This document shows, one piece after another, positions 1-12,706 of a DNA stretch of 64,000 nucleotides. The position numbers and the translations under genes were made by a program. Source of the DNA: Lasiodiplodia sp. COLG20 (taxonomy: Eukaryota > Ascomycota > Dothideomycetes > Botryosphaeriales > Botryosphaeriaceae); contig VNWV01000005.1 of assembly GCA_009801085.1 (NCBI GenBank), positions 2,542,001 through 2,606,000 on the forward strand, in the 5' to 3' direction. The notes below the pieces were generated by a model. The model was given only the letters and a program-made list of their open reading frames with translations, was not told the DNA's origin and did no database searches. How positions within the stretch are numbered: the stretch's first letter is position 1; every line of letters starts with the position of its first letter.

Positions 1-424
1 GGAAAGTATCAGTCGTATGCTTCAACTGTACTTCAAATGTATCATTTTGTACATGAAATCTCACTCGTTCGAGATTGTCACGAGCGTCACCCATCCAGTC
101 CATGCTTCAGGATGCAGTCCCGACCACATTGAAAGGTGCTTCCGCAACGCCAACCTTACAGTGTTCCCACTAGATGTTCATAACCCCCCAGAGAGCCACC
201 ACCAATTCCAATCCGATTTCAACGGCTACCCGTCCTCCCTTTTCCGAGACTCCACTTCTTGCCCCTGCTACGAGAACCGTCGCCGATTCCGAAGCCGCCC
301 AACCTTCCGATACCGACACCCATCGCACGGATCCGGCCTTGTCGCATTTCTATCTCTGATCTGAACTTGCTCCAACTGCGCTCTCGCTCTTCCCTAGTCG
401 ATTGTTAGCTGAAATGCGTAGTCT
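1..424. other. Gene-free left edge
   Basis: Short open frames exist on the plus strand here, but none shows a recognisable domain, codon bias or splice pattern. The stretch probably holds the 3' flank of the minus-strand gene that ends at 425 and unknown sequence from the gene beyond the window edge. Confidence 0.5.
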
Positions 425-1556
425 CTATTGCACCAGGAACACATACCAATCGGCCATCTGGGACAGCATGAAATCCCAACTCTTGTTTTCCTGCACCAAT
501 CGCATATCGCCATCATGCTTCAAACACGCCTCCCGATACAACCGCTGTTGCCTGGCCCTCTTCGCGGCCTCTTCACCCACCAACGCCGGATCTTCAAGCG
601 GCAGCACCGGCTCCGATACGGAAGGCGACGATGTCGAGGACGCCGCCGTAGTGTCACTAGCAACCGAGCCCACATCTGGCGCCGATGCCGTCGATCTCTC
701 CGTACTCGCCTCCAGGGCATCTCCCCTACCACTACCACCACCGCAACGATCACCGTCACCAGCCTGGACCTCCGTTGTGGATGATGACGACGGTGGCGGC
801 TGGGGCGTCTCTGCCCTACTTTCGCCACCCACAGGACTAGGCGGATCCTCGCTATTGCTTAGCTTCATGCTCTCCAGCAGCGCCGTGGCACGGTCGATGC
901 CCGCTGCGCGGCTGGCGCGCCGCATGGCGACGCGGCTGGCGCGCCGCATGGCGACGCGGCTGGCGCGCCGCATGGCGACGCGCTCGTACTGACGCCGTTG
1001 TAGGTGGCTGCTCGCCGTCACGCTGCTCCACGTGCCGATGTTGTAGCCGCTCTGCAAGGCATCAGTGTCGGACGCCGCTGCGTTCGGAGCGCGCAAGATG
1101 AAGCCTTGTGCGAATGTCGGCGAGGGCAGGCCGCTGCCACCACCGGGGCGGGGCAGTAGTGGACGCTGGACATTGCTGTTGTTGTTGCTGTTGTACTGGG
1201 GGTTGGTCGACGCTGGCGGGTCGGTGGCGGCGGTGGTATGGTTGGACCTTGTCGGTGGCGGCGCGGAAATATCGAGCAGCGATGTGGCGACGTAGTAAGG
1301 CTGCGGCTGGCGGCACTGCTGTGCTGGCTCGGAGACGGTTGTCTGGCTGTCGCGGGCGGAGCTACGGTAGGTGGGCGCCTCGGACGTATAGCTAAAGGCG
1401 TCGTTCACGAATTAGGCGTGCGTTTTTGGCGTCTCTAGTGGGGGCAGGCATGACGTACGAAGGCGCCGAGGAGAGTAGAGAGCTCGTTTCAGGATCTCGT
1501 CGATACAGGGGGAGTGGCTCGATGTCGAGCGGGGTGGCCGTGATGTTGCAAGTCAT
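425..1556 (-). CDS. Uncharacterised disordered protein with triple RVAMRRAS repeat
   Basis: I do not recognise this gene. A two-exon model gives 354 residues: exon 1 1556..1459 and exon 2 1391..425, joined by a 67 bp intron (donor GTACGT, acceptor TTTAG) that restores frame exactly. The long frame alone has no ATG, so the intron is needed. The N-terminus is rich in Pro, Ser and Tyr. The middle has an Asn/Gln-rich tract and then three perfect 8-residue tandem repeats (bases 909-980), each containing Arg-Arg-Ala-Ser, the classic protein kinase A consensus. Ser/Thr/Pro-rich sequence follows. The last 45 residues look folded, with a Trp/Phe-rich end (SWDFMLSQMADW). There is no signal peptide or clear membrane segment. 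An in-frame ATG further upstream at 1682 would add a hydrophobic N-terminus, so the start is uncertain. Confidence 0.6.
909..980 (-). repeat. Three perfect 24 bp tandem repeats, in frame
   Basis: Copies run 909-932, 933-956 and 957-980, and each contains the palindrome GGCGCGCC. They keep the reading frame of the surrounding minus-strand gene and encode three identical 8-residue units. Confidence 0.95.
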
Positions 1557-3022
1557 GATGATCACACACAAATTGTTACTGAAGATAGAGAAGAGGAGAC
1601 GAAGCGAACAGCAGACTGCTGAGGCTGCCAGCAGCTCACTTCTGCAGTATGGTGGAAAGAAAGCAATCAATTCAACTTTCAAGGTCGCAGGGCGCAGCAG
1701 GCTTGTAATACCTCGCTGGGGTCAAGTCTGGGCTCTTGACGACACAAGTGTTTCCGCCCTTGCTGTAGGGGGAACGGAACCGGGCTCGCGTGGCCTCCTC
1801 CCTCTATGTACATTTTTGTATGTATTTGCCCGTGCAACTGCCGGAAAAGAGCTTGGAGGGTGGCAGCGTTTTGTTGGCAGGAAGATTTCCCGCGCACCAA
1901 TGCGGGGAAAAAAGTGGCCGTGGCGCGGGAGATGCTTCCAACAGCCTTCCATCCTTATCGCCTTGCCAGCCAATCGCGGTCGAACCGCCCTCTCGGGCTT
2001 GGCCATGGCAGCTCTCCTTTTCCGCGTGGCCTAAGCCTCTGCTCCCTCCAGCCAATGTTCCCGGCCAGCCCAGGAGCTTGGCATACGGCCGCGTGGACAC
2101 GCTTCGGCAAACGGCAAGGCCTGCAATATTCGTGGGGTATTGTGATGTGAACGTCTGTGTGCCGGTAGACAGATACGACGTTGGAACGAGCGGCTTGAGT
2201 TAGGCCACCCAGAGAAAGCAGATCCTTCGATCCGTTTCCGCTTTGCTCCAGCCACAAGAGCCCCAGATACCGAGCCATCTCCCTCCTTTTGCTCTAGTTT
2301 AATTTTGGCGCCCTTCCTATTGCGTCATCCTGCTAGTAATCGGCACGCTCATGCCCGTCTGCATCGAGTGGCTGCGCAGTCGTGAGGTCAACACAAAGGA
2401 AGTCTGTTTGGACGTCGGCACAACAATCGCATGTTTGATTGTGCACGGAAGGTATGCACTTCTAACCTGTTCCACAAGGAATGTGCTCATGACCAACGCT
2501 TATCTTGCTGAGAAGGCTGCTCTGCAGTGCTTGTGACCACCTCTTCGGCCATGTCTCAGAGTCGAAAGTCTCGTTCAATGAAAAATCCTGGAAGTGCATG
2601 GTAGAGATAACAACGCAAGTCAAATGCTTGCATGACATCCTCGATTGCTTGCTAGGTGATAGCCGTTCAGAAAAGAAATGTGAGGATTGAATGTTCCCCC
2701 CGCCGATACGCATACTCCATGTAGACCCCTCCACTTCCCTGAAAACACAAGGTACCGTCCATACCATAGGGTATCAGCCTAATCCTAGTGAACGCCATGA
2801 ACTTGAAAGAATGCCTGAAATTCCACCTCAAAATGAGGTTGGTAGAAAAAACAAGGAAAACTTTGGAAAAAGAAAAAGAAAATAGCAACAAGTGTTGGTC
2901 GAAGTGTCGTTCCGGACGTACAGACGATAAGGCAGTAGTCTTGTCCAGGATGACGCTTCAACTTCCAAGGATTTGTGTTGCTTGACGCAATTTGAAAACT
3001 TTTTACCTTTCCATCAAACCTT
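1557..3022. other. Intergenic region, about 1.5 kb, no gene seen
   Basis: Overlapping short frames occur on both strands, but none reads like a protein or can be joined by convincing splice sites. Near 2850-2890 the plus strand is A-rich. It probably contains the promoter of the minus-strand gene at 425-1556 and the 3' flank of the gene at 3023. Confidence 0.5.
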
Positions 3023-4516
3023 TCACCACTTCTCCCTCCCATCGAAAACCCCCTCAGCGAAACCCTCATCTTCCATGTCTTCATCCATGGCATCCTCGAT
3101 TTCGATCTTAGTTCCCAAGGCTTCGCGGCCCTCCCTAATCATGTCCTTCAACCGATCATTGATTTTCCGCATACTAGAATTCCTCTGCCGCTCTTCCCGG
3201 CGACGCTGAGCAGCAAGCATTTGTATTTCTGGCGGTATTGGTGAATGGGGCTTATTCGGCGACGGAAGGCTGAACGCGCTTCCCATCGAATGCGGACGGG
3301 AACGGCTCGAGGAAGCGCTATCGGGGACGCGAAATGAGGCTGCACTGTCAGGACGCCGGAGTGAGGCGGCGCTGTCAGGACGTCGGATCGAGGCTGCGCT
3401 ATCGGGACGGCGGATCGAGGCGGCACTGTCAGGACGGCGGACTGAGGCGGCGCTTTCTGGGCGGAGGCCTGGGGAGCCGATGCTGGAGATAGAGGAAGTG
3501 CGGCGGGCTACTGGGATCAAGGGGCGCCGTGGACCCGTGGGTCGAGAGATGTTGACTTTGGGCGGTCTACGCTTCGACAATCCGGGGGTGGCAGCTCGAA
3601 GTTCTTCATCCATGCGGGGTACCATGATCCAAGACTCTGGGCCGGAATCGTCGTGCTGCCGCTTTGGCGCACGAACAGCGTAATCGTCTTCGTCCAGCGG
3701 GTATTGGCCAGGCACAGGAGTACGTGAAATGTCGAATGATGATGATTTCCGCGCATGTCCGGCGAAGGTGGGAGAGGTGCCGTAGTCGTTGGTTGGGGTT
3801 TGCAAAGTGTACCCCTTTCCTTCTCCAGCATAGAAGCCTACTATGCCGGTTGAGCGCGCATACTGCCAGACCTTGCCAGCAGCGTCTGCGACAAAGGTAA
3901 ACAGGCAGTTGCTCCAGCCCCCGCCACCTCGGCTGGGGGATTCCGACTTCTTCCTCTTGTTGGCAGCTGGGCTCATGGCGGCAGCTGTTGTGTCCTCCTG
4001 GTCAGCACTCGCAACGCTCCATCTGCGGCGAAAGTTCATATGAGGGTCGTTTCGATGGTTGATGTCGTTGTCGTAGCTCGCAGCGACAGCGAGACCTGGG
4101 GTGTCGAGACCGCCCGCGCATGTGTATCTTGTATTCACGAATGGCGCCGGGCTACCCGCGTCGGACCGCATGATCGACGGTGTTTCGATAGATGCCAAAT
4201 ACGGCGTGTTATATATATCTCCGTTTGAAGGGGGATCGGCTCGCAAGCGCTTGCGGCTCGAGCTCGCTTGCGCGCTCTCCCTAACCCCGTGGCGGTGCGC
4301 GCCGGTAGAATAGGAATGAGTGGCCGGAGTGCGTGGAGGCTGAAAGAGATGAGCACCAAATCCGGAAGACATGTCGAGGCCCGGAGCGAGACGTTGGCCG
4401 CACGGCCCCGCCATCTTGTGAGATTGCGACGGGGTATTGTACTCGCTGCGTGAAAGTTGCGGTAAAGGGCTGTGGGGTGAGGCTGCAGGAGGCGAACCCG
4501 AGTTGGCGGCCCGCAA
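3023..4516 (-). CDS. Uncharacterised disordered protein with PDSAAS repeats
   Basis: This is a single open frame of 497 residues that I cannot assign. It is mostly low-complexity (Ser, Pro, Arg). One short aromatic segment (GGWSNCLFTFVADAAGKVW and the following Gly-Phe-Tyr-Ala-Gly) near residues 200-230 looks like a conserved core. Two basic clusters (SRKRLR and NKRKKSES) could be nuclear localisation signals. A block of 9-residue units of the form R-R-P-D-S-A-A-S-[IVLF] follows at bases 3336-3464. A basic, coiled-coil-like stretch (AQRRREERQRN through LKDMIREGREAL) and an acidic C-terminus close the protein. Internal ATGs at residues 35 and 49 could be the true start. A nuclear role is inference only. 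Confidence 0.6.
   Translation of the reverse strand: MRAANSGSPPAASPHSPLPQLSRSEYNTPSQSHKMAGPCGQRLAPGLDMSSGFGAHLFQPPRTPATHSYSTGAHRHGVRESAQASSSRKRLRADPPSNGDIYNTPYLASIETPSIMRSDAGSPAPFVNTRYTCAGGLDTPGLAVAASYDNDINHRNDPHMNFRRRWSVASADQEDTTAAAMSPAANKRKKSESPSRGGGGWSNCLFTFVADAAGKVWQYARSTGIVGFYAGEGKGYTLQTPTNDYGTSPTFAGHARKSSSFDISRTPVPGQYPLDEDDYAVRAPKRQHDDSGPESWIMVPRMDEELRAATPGLSKRRPPKVNISRPTGPRRPLIPVARRTSSISSIGSPGLRPESAASVRRPDSAASIRRPDSAASIRRPDSAASLRRPDSAASFRVPDSASSSRSRPHSMGSAFSLPSPNKPHSPIPPEIQMLAAQRRREERQRNSSMRKINDRLKDMIREGREALGTKIEIEDAMDEDMEDEGFAEGVFDGREKW
3336..3464 (-). repeat. 27 bp tandem repeats, about five copies, in frame
   Basis: Degenerate copies start at 3336, 3363, 3390, 3417 and 3444. They encode Arg-Arg-Pro-Asp-Ser-Ala-Ala-Ser plus a hydrophobic residue. 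Differences are mostly at third codon positions, which suggests selection on the peptide. Confidence 0.9.
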
Positions 4517-5128
4517 CCAGCGGTCACAGAGGACGTGACGCGGGACAGAGTGGCCACATCGGCGTTGCGGAGCGCTGCGCTGGACGGCCGCTGGAGGTTG
4601 GCGTCAGAGCCTCGAAGAACGCAGCCGTCTCCGCGCGCTGAGGGGGCCGCTCGACAGAGCTACACCCCGGCAACCTCCGTGCACGGGCCACAATCTGCAG
4701 ATAAGCGGCGATCATGGGTGCGCGCGTGCCCGTGCCGAGGTTTCCATCTCCCCAGCACGGCCAGCCCTGCACCTGAGCAGCAGACATTACCCACCGAGAC
4801 ATGTTTCACGCCGACGCCCCTGCCAGCGTGTGCAGCGGGACCGCCGGCCCCGCCACAGCCAGGGGATGCCGGTGCCAACGGTGCTGCCTAGCATGACCAA
4901 ATCAGAACCACCTATTATGTCTGTATTCGTATAGTGCATCTTAATCGTGATAGTGATCGTCTGTGCCCATTTCCTAACATTTAACAAGAACAGCAAACTT
5001 AACAGGCTGCTTGCCTTAACCAACCCAGTACTCCTGGTACACTCTACACTCCTTTCGAGCGCAGCCCTTTCCGGATGAACGCCAGGGTATCCAGCACGCA
5101 CTCGTGGCTCTCGACGGCCGACGCAGGC
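4517..5128. other. Intergenic region between two minus-strand genes
   Basis: The segment next to 4517 should hold the promoter of the repeat protein, and the part next to 5128 the 3' flank of ADA2. No gene is seen. Confidence 0.5.
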
Positions 5129-6739
5129 TTATGCTTTTGCAATCCATCCGCTGTGAACAAAGAAATCGAAAATCTTGCCCCCCTTTCGCTCGTCAATCTT
5201 ACATATCTCTCTTGCCGCCTTCTTCTTCATGCTCCCACCCTGTCGTATCGCCTCTTGCATGAGCGCATCTTTGATGGCCATGTACGGCTTGGGCTTGAGG
5301 TGCAGCGCCGCACACAGCTCCCGCTCTTCCGGTAGGAGCAAGTGCAGGTCCGCTGCATTCTCGTCGTTCAGCTTCATCGAAGAAAGGCCCTGGATGGGCT
5401 GGACCTGGAACTTCTGCTTGTTTTGTTGCGGGACCACCCCATTCGCGTTCCCATTCGTCAGGGGCTTGTCCGCTGGGGGAACAGAACTTGGTGGGGTCGG
5501 CTGTCCGTTGACGGATCGGAGCGGCAGATCAGGGGCTGTCAGAGCGGACGTGGCAGACGTAGTCTCCTGAGGCAGAGTGGGCTTGTTGATGCGATTGGTT
5601 GCTAACCGGTCGAACGAGCCGACAGGGGGCCCTCTCGTCAGCCGCGAGTGCTTCTCGGCTTCGTACTTCTCGCCAGCCTTCAAGGTTGTGACCTGCATGA
5701 GCCTCCAGTCTTGAAGCTGCGCGATCGCCTGTCGAAGATTGTGCTCGTACTCGAGACCGTCGCAGAATTCCTTGAAGTCCTCATGCTTCATCATCCGAGC
5801 AAACGGCTTGGCTTTGTTCAGCAGGTCCCTCTCTTCTTTTGTCCGCTTCTTGTCCAGCGCCTGGTTCTTGCGGTACTCAAGGAGCCTGTGCTCGAAGAGG
5901 ATCTTCTTCCGCTCGACACGGGCCGTAAGGCGGGCATTATAGATGTCCATAATGGTCATCTTGAGCTCCATTTCCGGCTCCAGCTCTCCCGTCTTGGGAT
6001 TTATACCATCGCCGGGGTCGAATTGCATGTGCTGCACGGCTTCTTCGGCTTCGTTGAAGTACTCGGTCTCGAATTCAAGACGGCCAGGCATGAAGCCTTG
6101 GACTTCGTGGCATGCAGGTACACTGGCTGTGGGCTTCTGCTTCGGCGTGGCAGGAGTTGCATTCTTAGCCGCGTCTTTGCGCTCTTCAATCCTGCGCTTC
6201 TTCCTTTGCTGGAACTCCTCGCGGGGCACCGCATCGCTGAGGCGAGTATCTTCGGGGCTTGCATGCTCTGGGAGAGGGAATTTGGAGCTTTTGATGTAGG
6301 TGTTGATGTAATGATCCCGGACCTCGTCCTTGGACCGGTAGCCGCCGATGTGGTCTGCAATGTCCGCCCATGACCCCAGACCGTATGTCTCGGCTCCCTC
6401 CAGCAATGCCAGTTCTTCGTCGGCGCCCCAGTCCTCGGTGAAGATGGGTATGGAATGCTGCTCGATGACGTGATACGAATGGGTGCGAGGGTCGTGGTCG
6501 CGCGCCGTCTTGCCCTCGGAGAAGCACGGAACACACAAATCGAACTCATTACACGTGGGATTGGCGCATCTTATGCGGACCTATGCGCACGGTGAGCGGG
6601 AGCTTGTCGCGTCTCGCGCGTCTGGCGCGTCTGGGGGGGCACGTACTGTGGCGGTTATGTCGACGGAGCACACGTCGCACACGTACTTGACGCCGCCCTC
6701 GGTGCTCCGCACGGCCGTCTTCTTTTTGATGACGCCCAT
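5129..6739 (-). CDS. ADA2: Transcriptional adapter ADA2 (SAGA complex)
   Basis: Ada2 is the SAGA/ADA coactivator subunit that stimulates the Gcn5 histone acetyltransferase in the nucleus. Exons are 6739..6647 and 6580..5129, with a 66 bp intron (GTACGT...CATAG), giving 514 residues, the usual fungal length. Residues about 17-60 form a ZZ zinc finger with repeated CxxC pairs split by the intron (CDVC, then CANPTC and CVPCF). A SANT/Myb segment follows ([19 protein letters not shown]). The end is a SWIRM domain ([17 protein letters not shown] to [11 protein letters not shown]). I chose the start Met-Gly-Val-Ile-Lys-Lys because fungal orthologues begin this way. An in-frame ATG 45 bases upstream (6784) is possible. 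It is divergent from the kinase at 7309. Confidence 0.95.
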
Positions 6740-7308
6740 ATCGGCATCGGCGCCTGATGGTTGCGCGGCACTTGTGGCCTCCAACTCCGCTCGGCCTGGG
6801 GATAGGTTGGCCCGCGGTCGTCCTCACGGGCCAGCCAACGAGTCGCGCGCTGCGCAGGGGTGGTAGATGGTCGGGCGGAGAGGCAGACGAGCTTGAGCGC
6901 AAAAAAACGTGGAGAGAGATTGTGTCGTTGGCCGTGGAGCGCGCCCCGCACTGCTGGAGTTGGAGTCTGGGAGTCAAGTCGGAGAATCATACGGGGCGTG
7001 CTGCGGCAGCGGCGCGATCATTGATTGGCCTTGGCACCCTACCTAATCAACGGGGCCTGACCCCCTCCCCGTACCAGGTATACCACTCGCCCTTCACAGC
7101 CACCCTCAAACACGAGTTTGCCGACCCTACTGCGTGCAGGCCGCCGTGCATTTCAGCTTGGTTCTGGTCAGCGTCCTGTCCGATCGCCACTCTTTTCGAA
7201 CAACCTCTTCGCCCATCAGCCCCGCGAGACGGGCCTGCCCTTCCGCTTCGCTGCCCATCGTTCCGCTCTCACCTGCCGCCGCTCCTCGCGACCCCCCAGA
7301 TTGCCGCC
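6740..7308. promoter_or_regulatory. Shared divergent promoter, ADA2 / YPK-type kinase
   Basis: This 569 bp region separates the start codons of two divergent genes. The plus strand becomes C-rich and pyrimidine-rich from about 7060 to the kinase start, as in fungal 5' leaders. No distinct binding site was recognised. Confidence 0.5.
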
Positions 7309-9488
7309 ATGTCTTGGAAACTCACCAAGAGTGCGTTCGCCATGATCGCCCGCCTAAGCGACACGATCTGACTTTTGCACAGAGCTCAAGGAGACCCATC
7401 TCGCCCCGCTGGCGAACACCTTCAGCCGCTCCTCATCCACATCCACCATTGTCGACACCCCTAAGCCCACCTCAACAAGCCCCGACGCCAAAGATCCCAA
7501 TGGAATCGGTACGCCGCCCATCTGCGTGTGAGCTGTGTGGTAATAATGTAGCTGACATGTCACAGCCGCATCTGAAGCGAATGCCAATGCGCCCGCGCCG
7601 CCGTTGAAGCCCGGTATTCTCATAGTCACACTTCATGAGGGCAAAAGCTTTTCGCTGCCGCCTGGAGCGGAGCAGGCCTTTGGCCACAGCAGTGGCCATC
7701 ACCAAGGATCGCTGTCGCAAGGAGGCGGATATTCCGTTGCTGGCTCAATGCGCCCTGGCGCTGGGGCAATAGCAGGTTCCTACCAAAAGGGCCACGGCCG
7801 ACCGCAGTCAGCTACTGGAGCCATCAACCAAGCCCCGACCGTACATGGTCGCTACTCGGCCAAGCACTTGCCGTATGCGTTGATTGATTTCGACAAGCAG
7901 CAGGTGTTCGTCAACGCCGTGTCAGGTAATCCCGAGAACCCGGTTTGGGCGGGAGACAACACTCAGTACAAGTTCGATGTTTCCCGGACCACCGACCTCT
8001 CCATCTCTTTATACATCCGCAACCCCAATGCCCCGCCGAACGCTGGCCGCAACGAGGACATCTTCATCGGCACGTGCAAGGTTAACCCTCGCTTCGAGGA
8101 GGCGCAGCCCTACGTGGAAGACCCGAAATCAAGTAAGAAGGACAAGGAAAAGGCGGCGGCGGCGCACGCTGAGCACGAAAAATCACTTGGCCAAGTTGGT
8201 GCCGATTGGATCGACGTGGCTTACGGCACGGGCAACCTCAAGGTCGGCGTCCGTTTCGTCGAGAACAGACAAGATCGCCTGACGATCGAAGACTTCGAGT
8301 TGCTCAAGGTCGTCGGAAAGGGCAGTTTTGGCAAGGTCATGCAAGTCATGTGAGTTGCCCGGACGTGATGTCTAATCTAGCTGAACGCTGATGGATCGTA
8401 ACAGGAAGCGCGATACCCACCGTATCTACGCCCTCAAGACCATTCGCAAGGCACACATCATTTCTCGCTCGGAAGTTGCACATACTCTGGCCGAAAGATC
8501 AGTGCTTGCTCAGATCAACAATCCCTTCATTGTTCCCCTCAAATTCTCATTCCAGTCGCCAGAAAAGCTTTATCTCGTGCTTGCTTTCGTCAACGGAGGC
8601 GAGCTTTTCCACCACCTGCAAAAGGAGCAACGCTTTGATATTAATCGGGCGCGTTTTTACACGGCAGAGCTGCTCTGCGCTCTTGAGTGTCTTCACGGCT
8701 TTAATGTCATTTACCGTGACTTGAAGCCGGAGAACATTTTGCTTGACTACACCGGCCACATCGCCCTTTGTGATTTCGGCCTGTGCAAGCTGGACATGAA
8801 GGACGAGGATCGGACGAACAGTATGTACTACCATTTGAAACACGAGCATACCCCGCTGACGTTGGACAGCATTCTGCGGAACGCCGGAATACCTCGCCCC
8901 TGAGCTACTGACCGGAGGTGGTTACACCAAGACAGTTGATTGGTGGACGCTTGGCGTGCTTCTTTACGAGATGCTCACGGGTCTGCCGCCATTCTACGAC
9001 GAGAACACCAACGACATGTACCGCAAGATCCTCACGGAGCCCTTGCACTTCCCCGGTCCGGAGATCGTCCCCCCTGCTGCGCGGGATCTGCTTACTAGGC
9101 TGCTGGACCGCAATGCGGAGAAGCGGCTGGGTGCCAACGGTGCCGCGGAGATCAAGGCGCACTACTTCTTCCACAGCATTGACTGGAGAAAGCTTCTAGA
9201 CCGCAAGTATGAGCCGAGTTTCAAGCCGAGCGTGGTAAGTAGCGAGTCATGCATCCTTTCGCCTGGTACACGGAACTGACTCCACAAAAGACTGATCAGA
9301 GAGATACCGCGAACTTTGACCGAGAGTTCACCTCCGAGGCACCGACAGACTCGTACGTCGAAGGGCCAATGCTGTCGCAAACGATGCAGCAGCAGTTCGC
9401 CGGCTGGTCATACAACAGACCGGTCGCTGGACTGGGTGACGCGGGAGGCAGTGTTGTGGACAATTCGTTCGAGGATGCTGCGAGGTAA
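7309..9488 (+). CDS. YPK1: AGC protein kinase, Ypk1/YpkA type
   Basis: This is a serine/threonine kinase of the Ypk (SGK-like) family, which acts downstream of TORC2 and Pkh kinases in sphingolipid, cell-wall and membrane homeostasis. Six exons (7309-7330, 7383-7508, 7566-8349, 8405-8820, 8870-9234, 9291-9488) give 636 residues in frame. The N-terminus (MSWKLTKKLKETHLAPL) and a long C2-like regulatory region precede the kinase domain from about residue 293. Visible motifs are GKGSFGKV (P-loop), YRDLKPEN (about 414), DFG (about 434) and the activation loop TFCGTPE (about 452). The C-terminal hydrophobic motif FAGWSY lies near residue 606, where TORC2 phosphorylates the family. The first exon is only 22 bases. 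SCH9-type kinases are the main alternative; the N-terminus favours Ypk. Confidence 0.93.
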
Positions 9489-10542
9489 GGGAAAGACGGA
9501 GGAGCGACTACAATGCCACGAGCAGAGATGGAACATGGCGAAGATGTGCTGTGTCCCGCTCTGTTGTCGCGGCGGATGCGGACGGGAGCGGGCATGGTCA
9601 ACGGGTTTTGCGGGACGGATGAAAAGGGATTTTGTAGCAGGTGCTCTGGGCGTCCCCGTTCGGGAAAGGAAACATGCAGTGCTCGAAGGGTTCATCGGAG
9701 TGAGTTTCTTGACAATTTTCCACGGGCGGTTGGCGCTGCATTCGGGAAGGTTCTTCAGTTTTTAGGTGATAGATTTTCCCTCTTTTCTCAGGCTATCCAG
9801 ACGCGTGGTGACCATGCTCCTTCCACAGCTGACGATCACGCAAGGAACGATGGATACAACAAAAGAATTGGTCTATTATGAGCGGGCTGCCTGGAAGAAT
9901 GCGCGCTTTCTGAATTTTTAAGGTTTACTATTCACGCTCTGGTATACGCTTACTCGCGGCTGAGGCGGAATTTGAAGTATTTGTGAGCAGCTGGTCGAGA
10001 CATGGCTCCATGTCAGGCGCGCTGCTCCGCTCTCGGGCTTGCTCGCACCGAGCACTGGCCTCTCGTCACTTGGCGATGGGAGAGATCAGTGGATTGCGAG
10101 CGCGCGGCCACGGTGCTGCACCCACCAATGTGCCTCGTTCGACTCGCAGCGACCAGTAATTTCGCGCAGGGCGATGTACAGCGGGGAGTTTGCATGCATT
10201 GGTGCTGTGTCATCCTTGGAGCGCTGATGACACAGCTGGCGGGAAGCCCCACTTGAGAATCCGACCAGCTGCCGCGCCTTCCTTGACGAGTGCCCCGCCT
10301 TCGCCATCGCCCGCCCTTACCACAGCACAACAACCGCAAGCTCCGGCTGATTGCGTCAGGCTCTGCCCCTCCCAACGCAAATCTTCACATCTGCCTCTCG
10401 CTCTTTATACTTCTCCTTCAAAAGGTTCGCTGCTTGCCCTTCAATTGCTGCTGTCGTCGCCGTCCATCCGCTGTTCCCCGCCCTCAACGTCATAACTGAC
10501 CGATCTCGCGCTGCACAGCTCAACCATCCACCACCGCACAAC
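9489..10542. other. 3' flank of the kinase and promoter of glucose-6-phosphate isomerase
   Basis: No gene is seen in this 1.05 kb. From about 10280 to 10542 the plus strand is strongly C/T-rich, with CA-rich sequence before the start codon, the usual signature of highly expressed fungal glycolytic promoters and leaders. Confidence 0.55.
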
Positions 10543-12324
<1,782 letters not shown>

Positions 12325-12706
12325 CTTGATGCGGAGGACGGAGCACGCTCGAGATACCGACTATGAAAGGGAGCCATTTCGTGCGGGGTGGAACTGGCTA
12401 GGTTGAACAAAAGCATATAGCAAGATGCTAGTAACGAATTGAATACGATGTAATCACCGGTGCCATGGACGCGGAGTCAGTGTTCTGTGCGGCGTTGAGC
12501 AGCATGTCGATCTTGCGGGTTTGCAGATTTAGTGGGCTGCTCTAGTTCCCACACAGCTGGCCTCTCCGTAGCTGCTGCACCACGCACCTCCCGCGACACC
12601 CCACACGGCAACGGTTGCCGCCACAATGGCACTGTATTTTTTGTAATCTCAGGGTCCAATTGTGCTCCTGCCGCAGCCGCCGCATCCAATTCCACCCACG
12701 ATCGAA
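12325..12706. other. Short intergenic region
   Basis: This 382 bp gap holds the 3' flank of the isomerase gene and the leader of the next plus-strand gene. No other feature was recognised. Confidence 0.5.

Noticed and set aside
5648..6373. Plus-strand frame of 241 codons opposite ADA2
   Set aside because: Antisense of a certain gene; the hydrophobic Leu/Val-rich product is the usual reverse-strand artefact of Glu/Lys/Asp codons.
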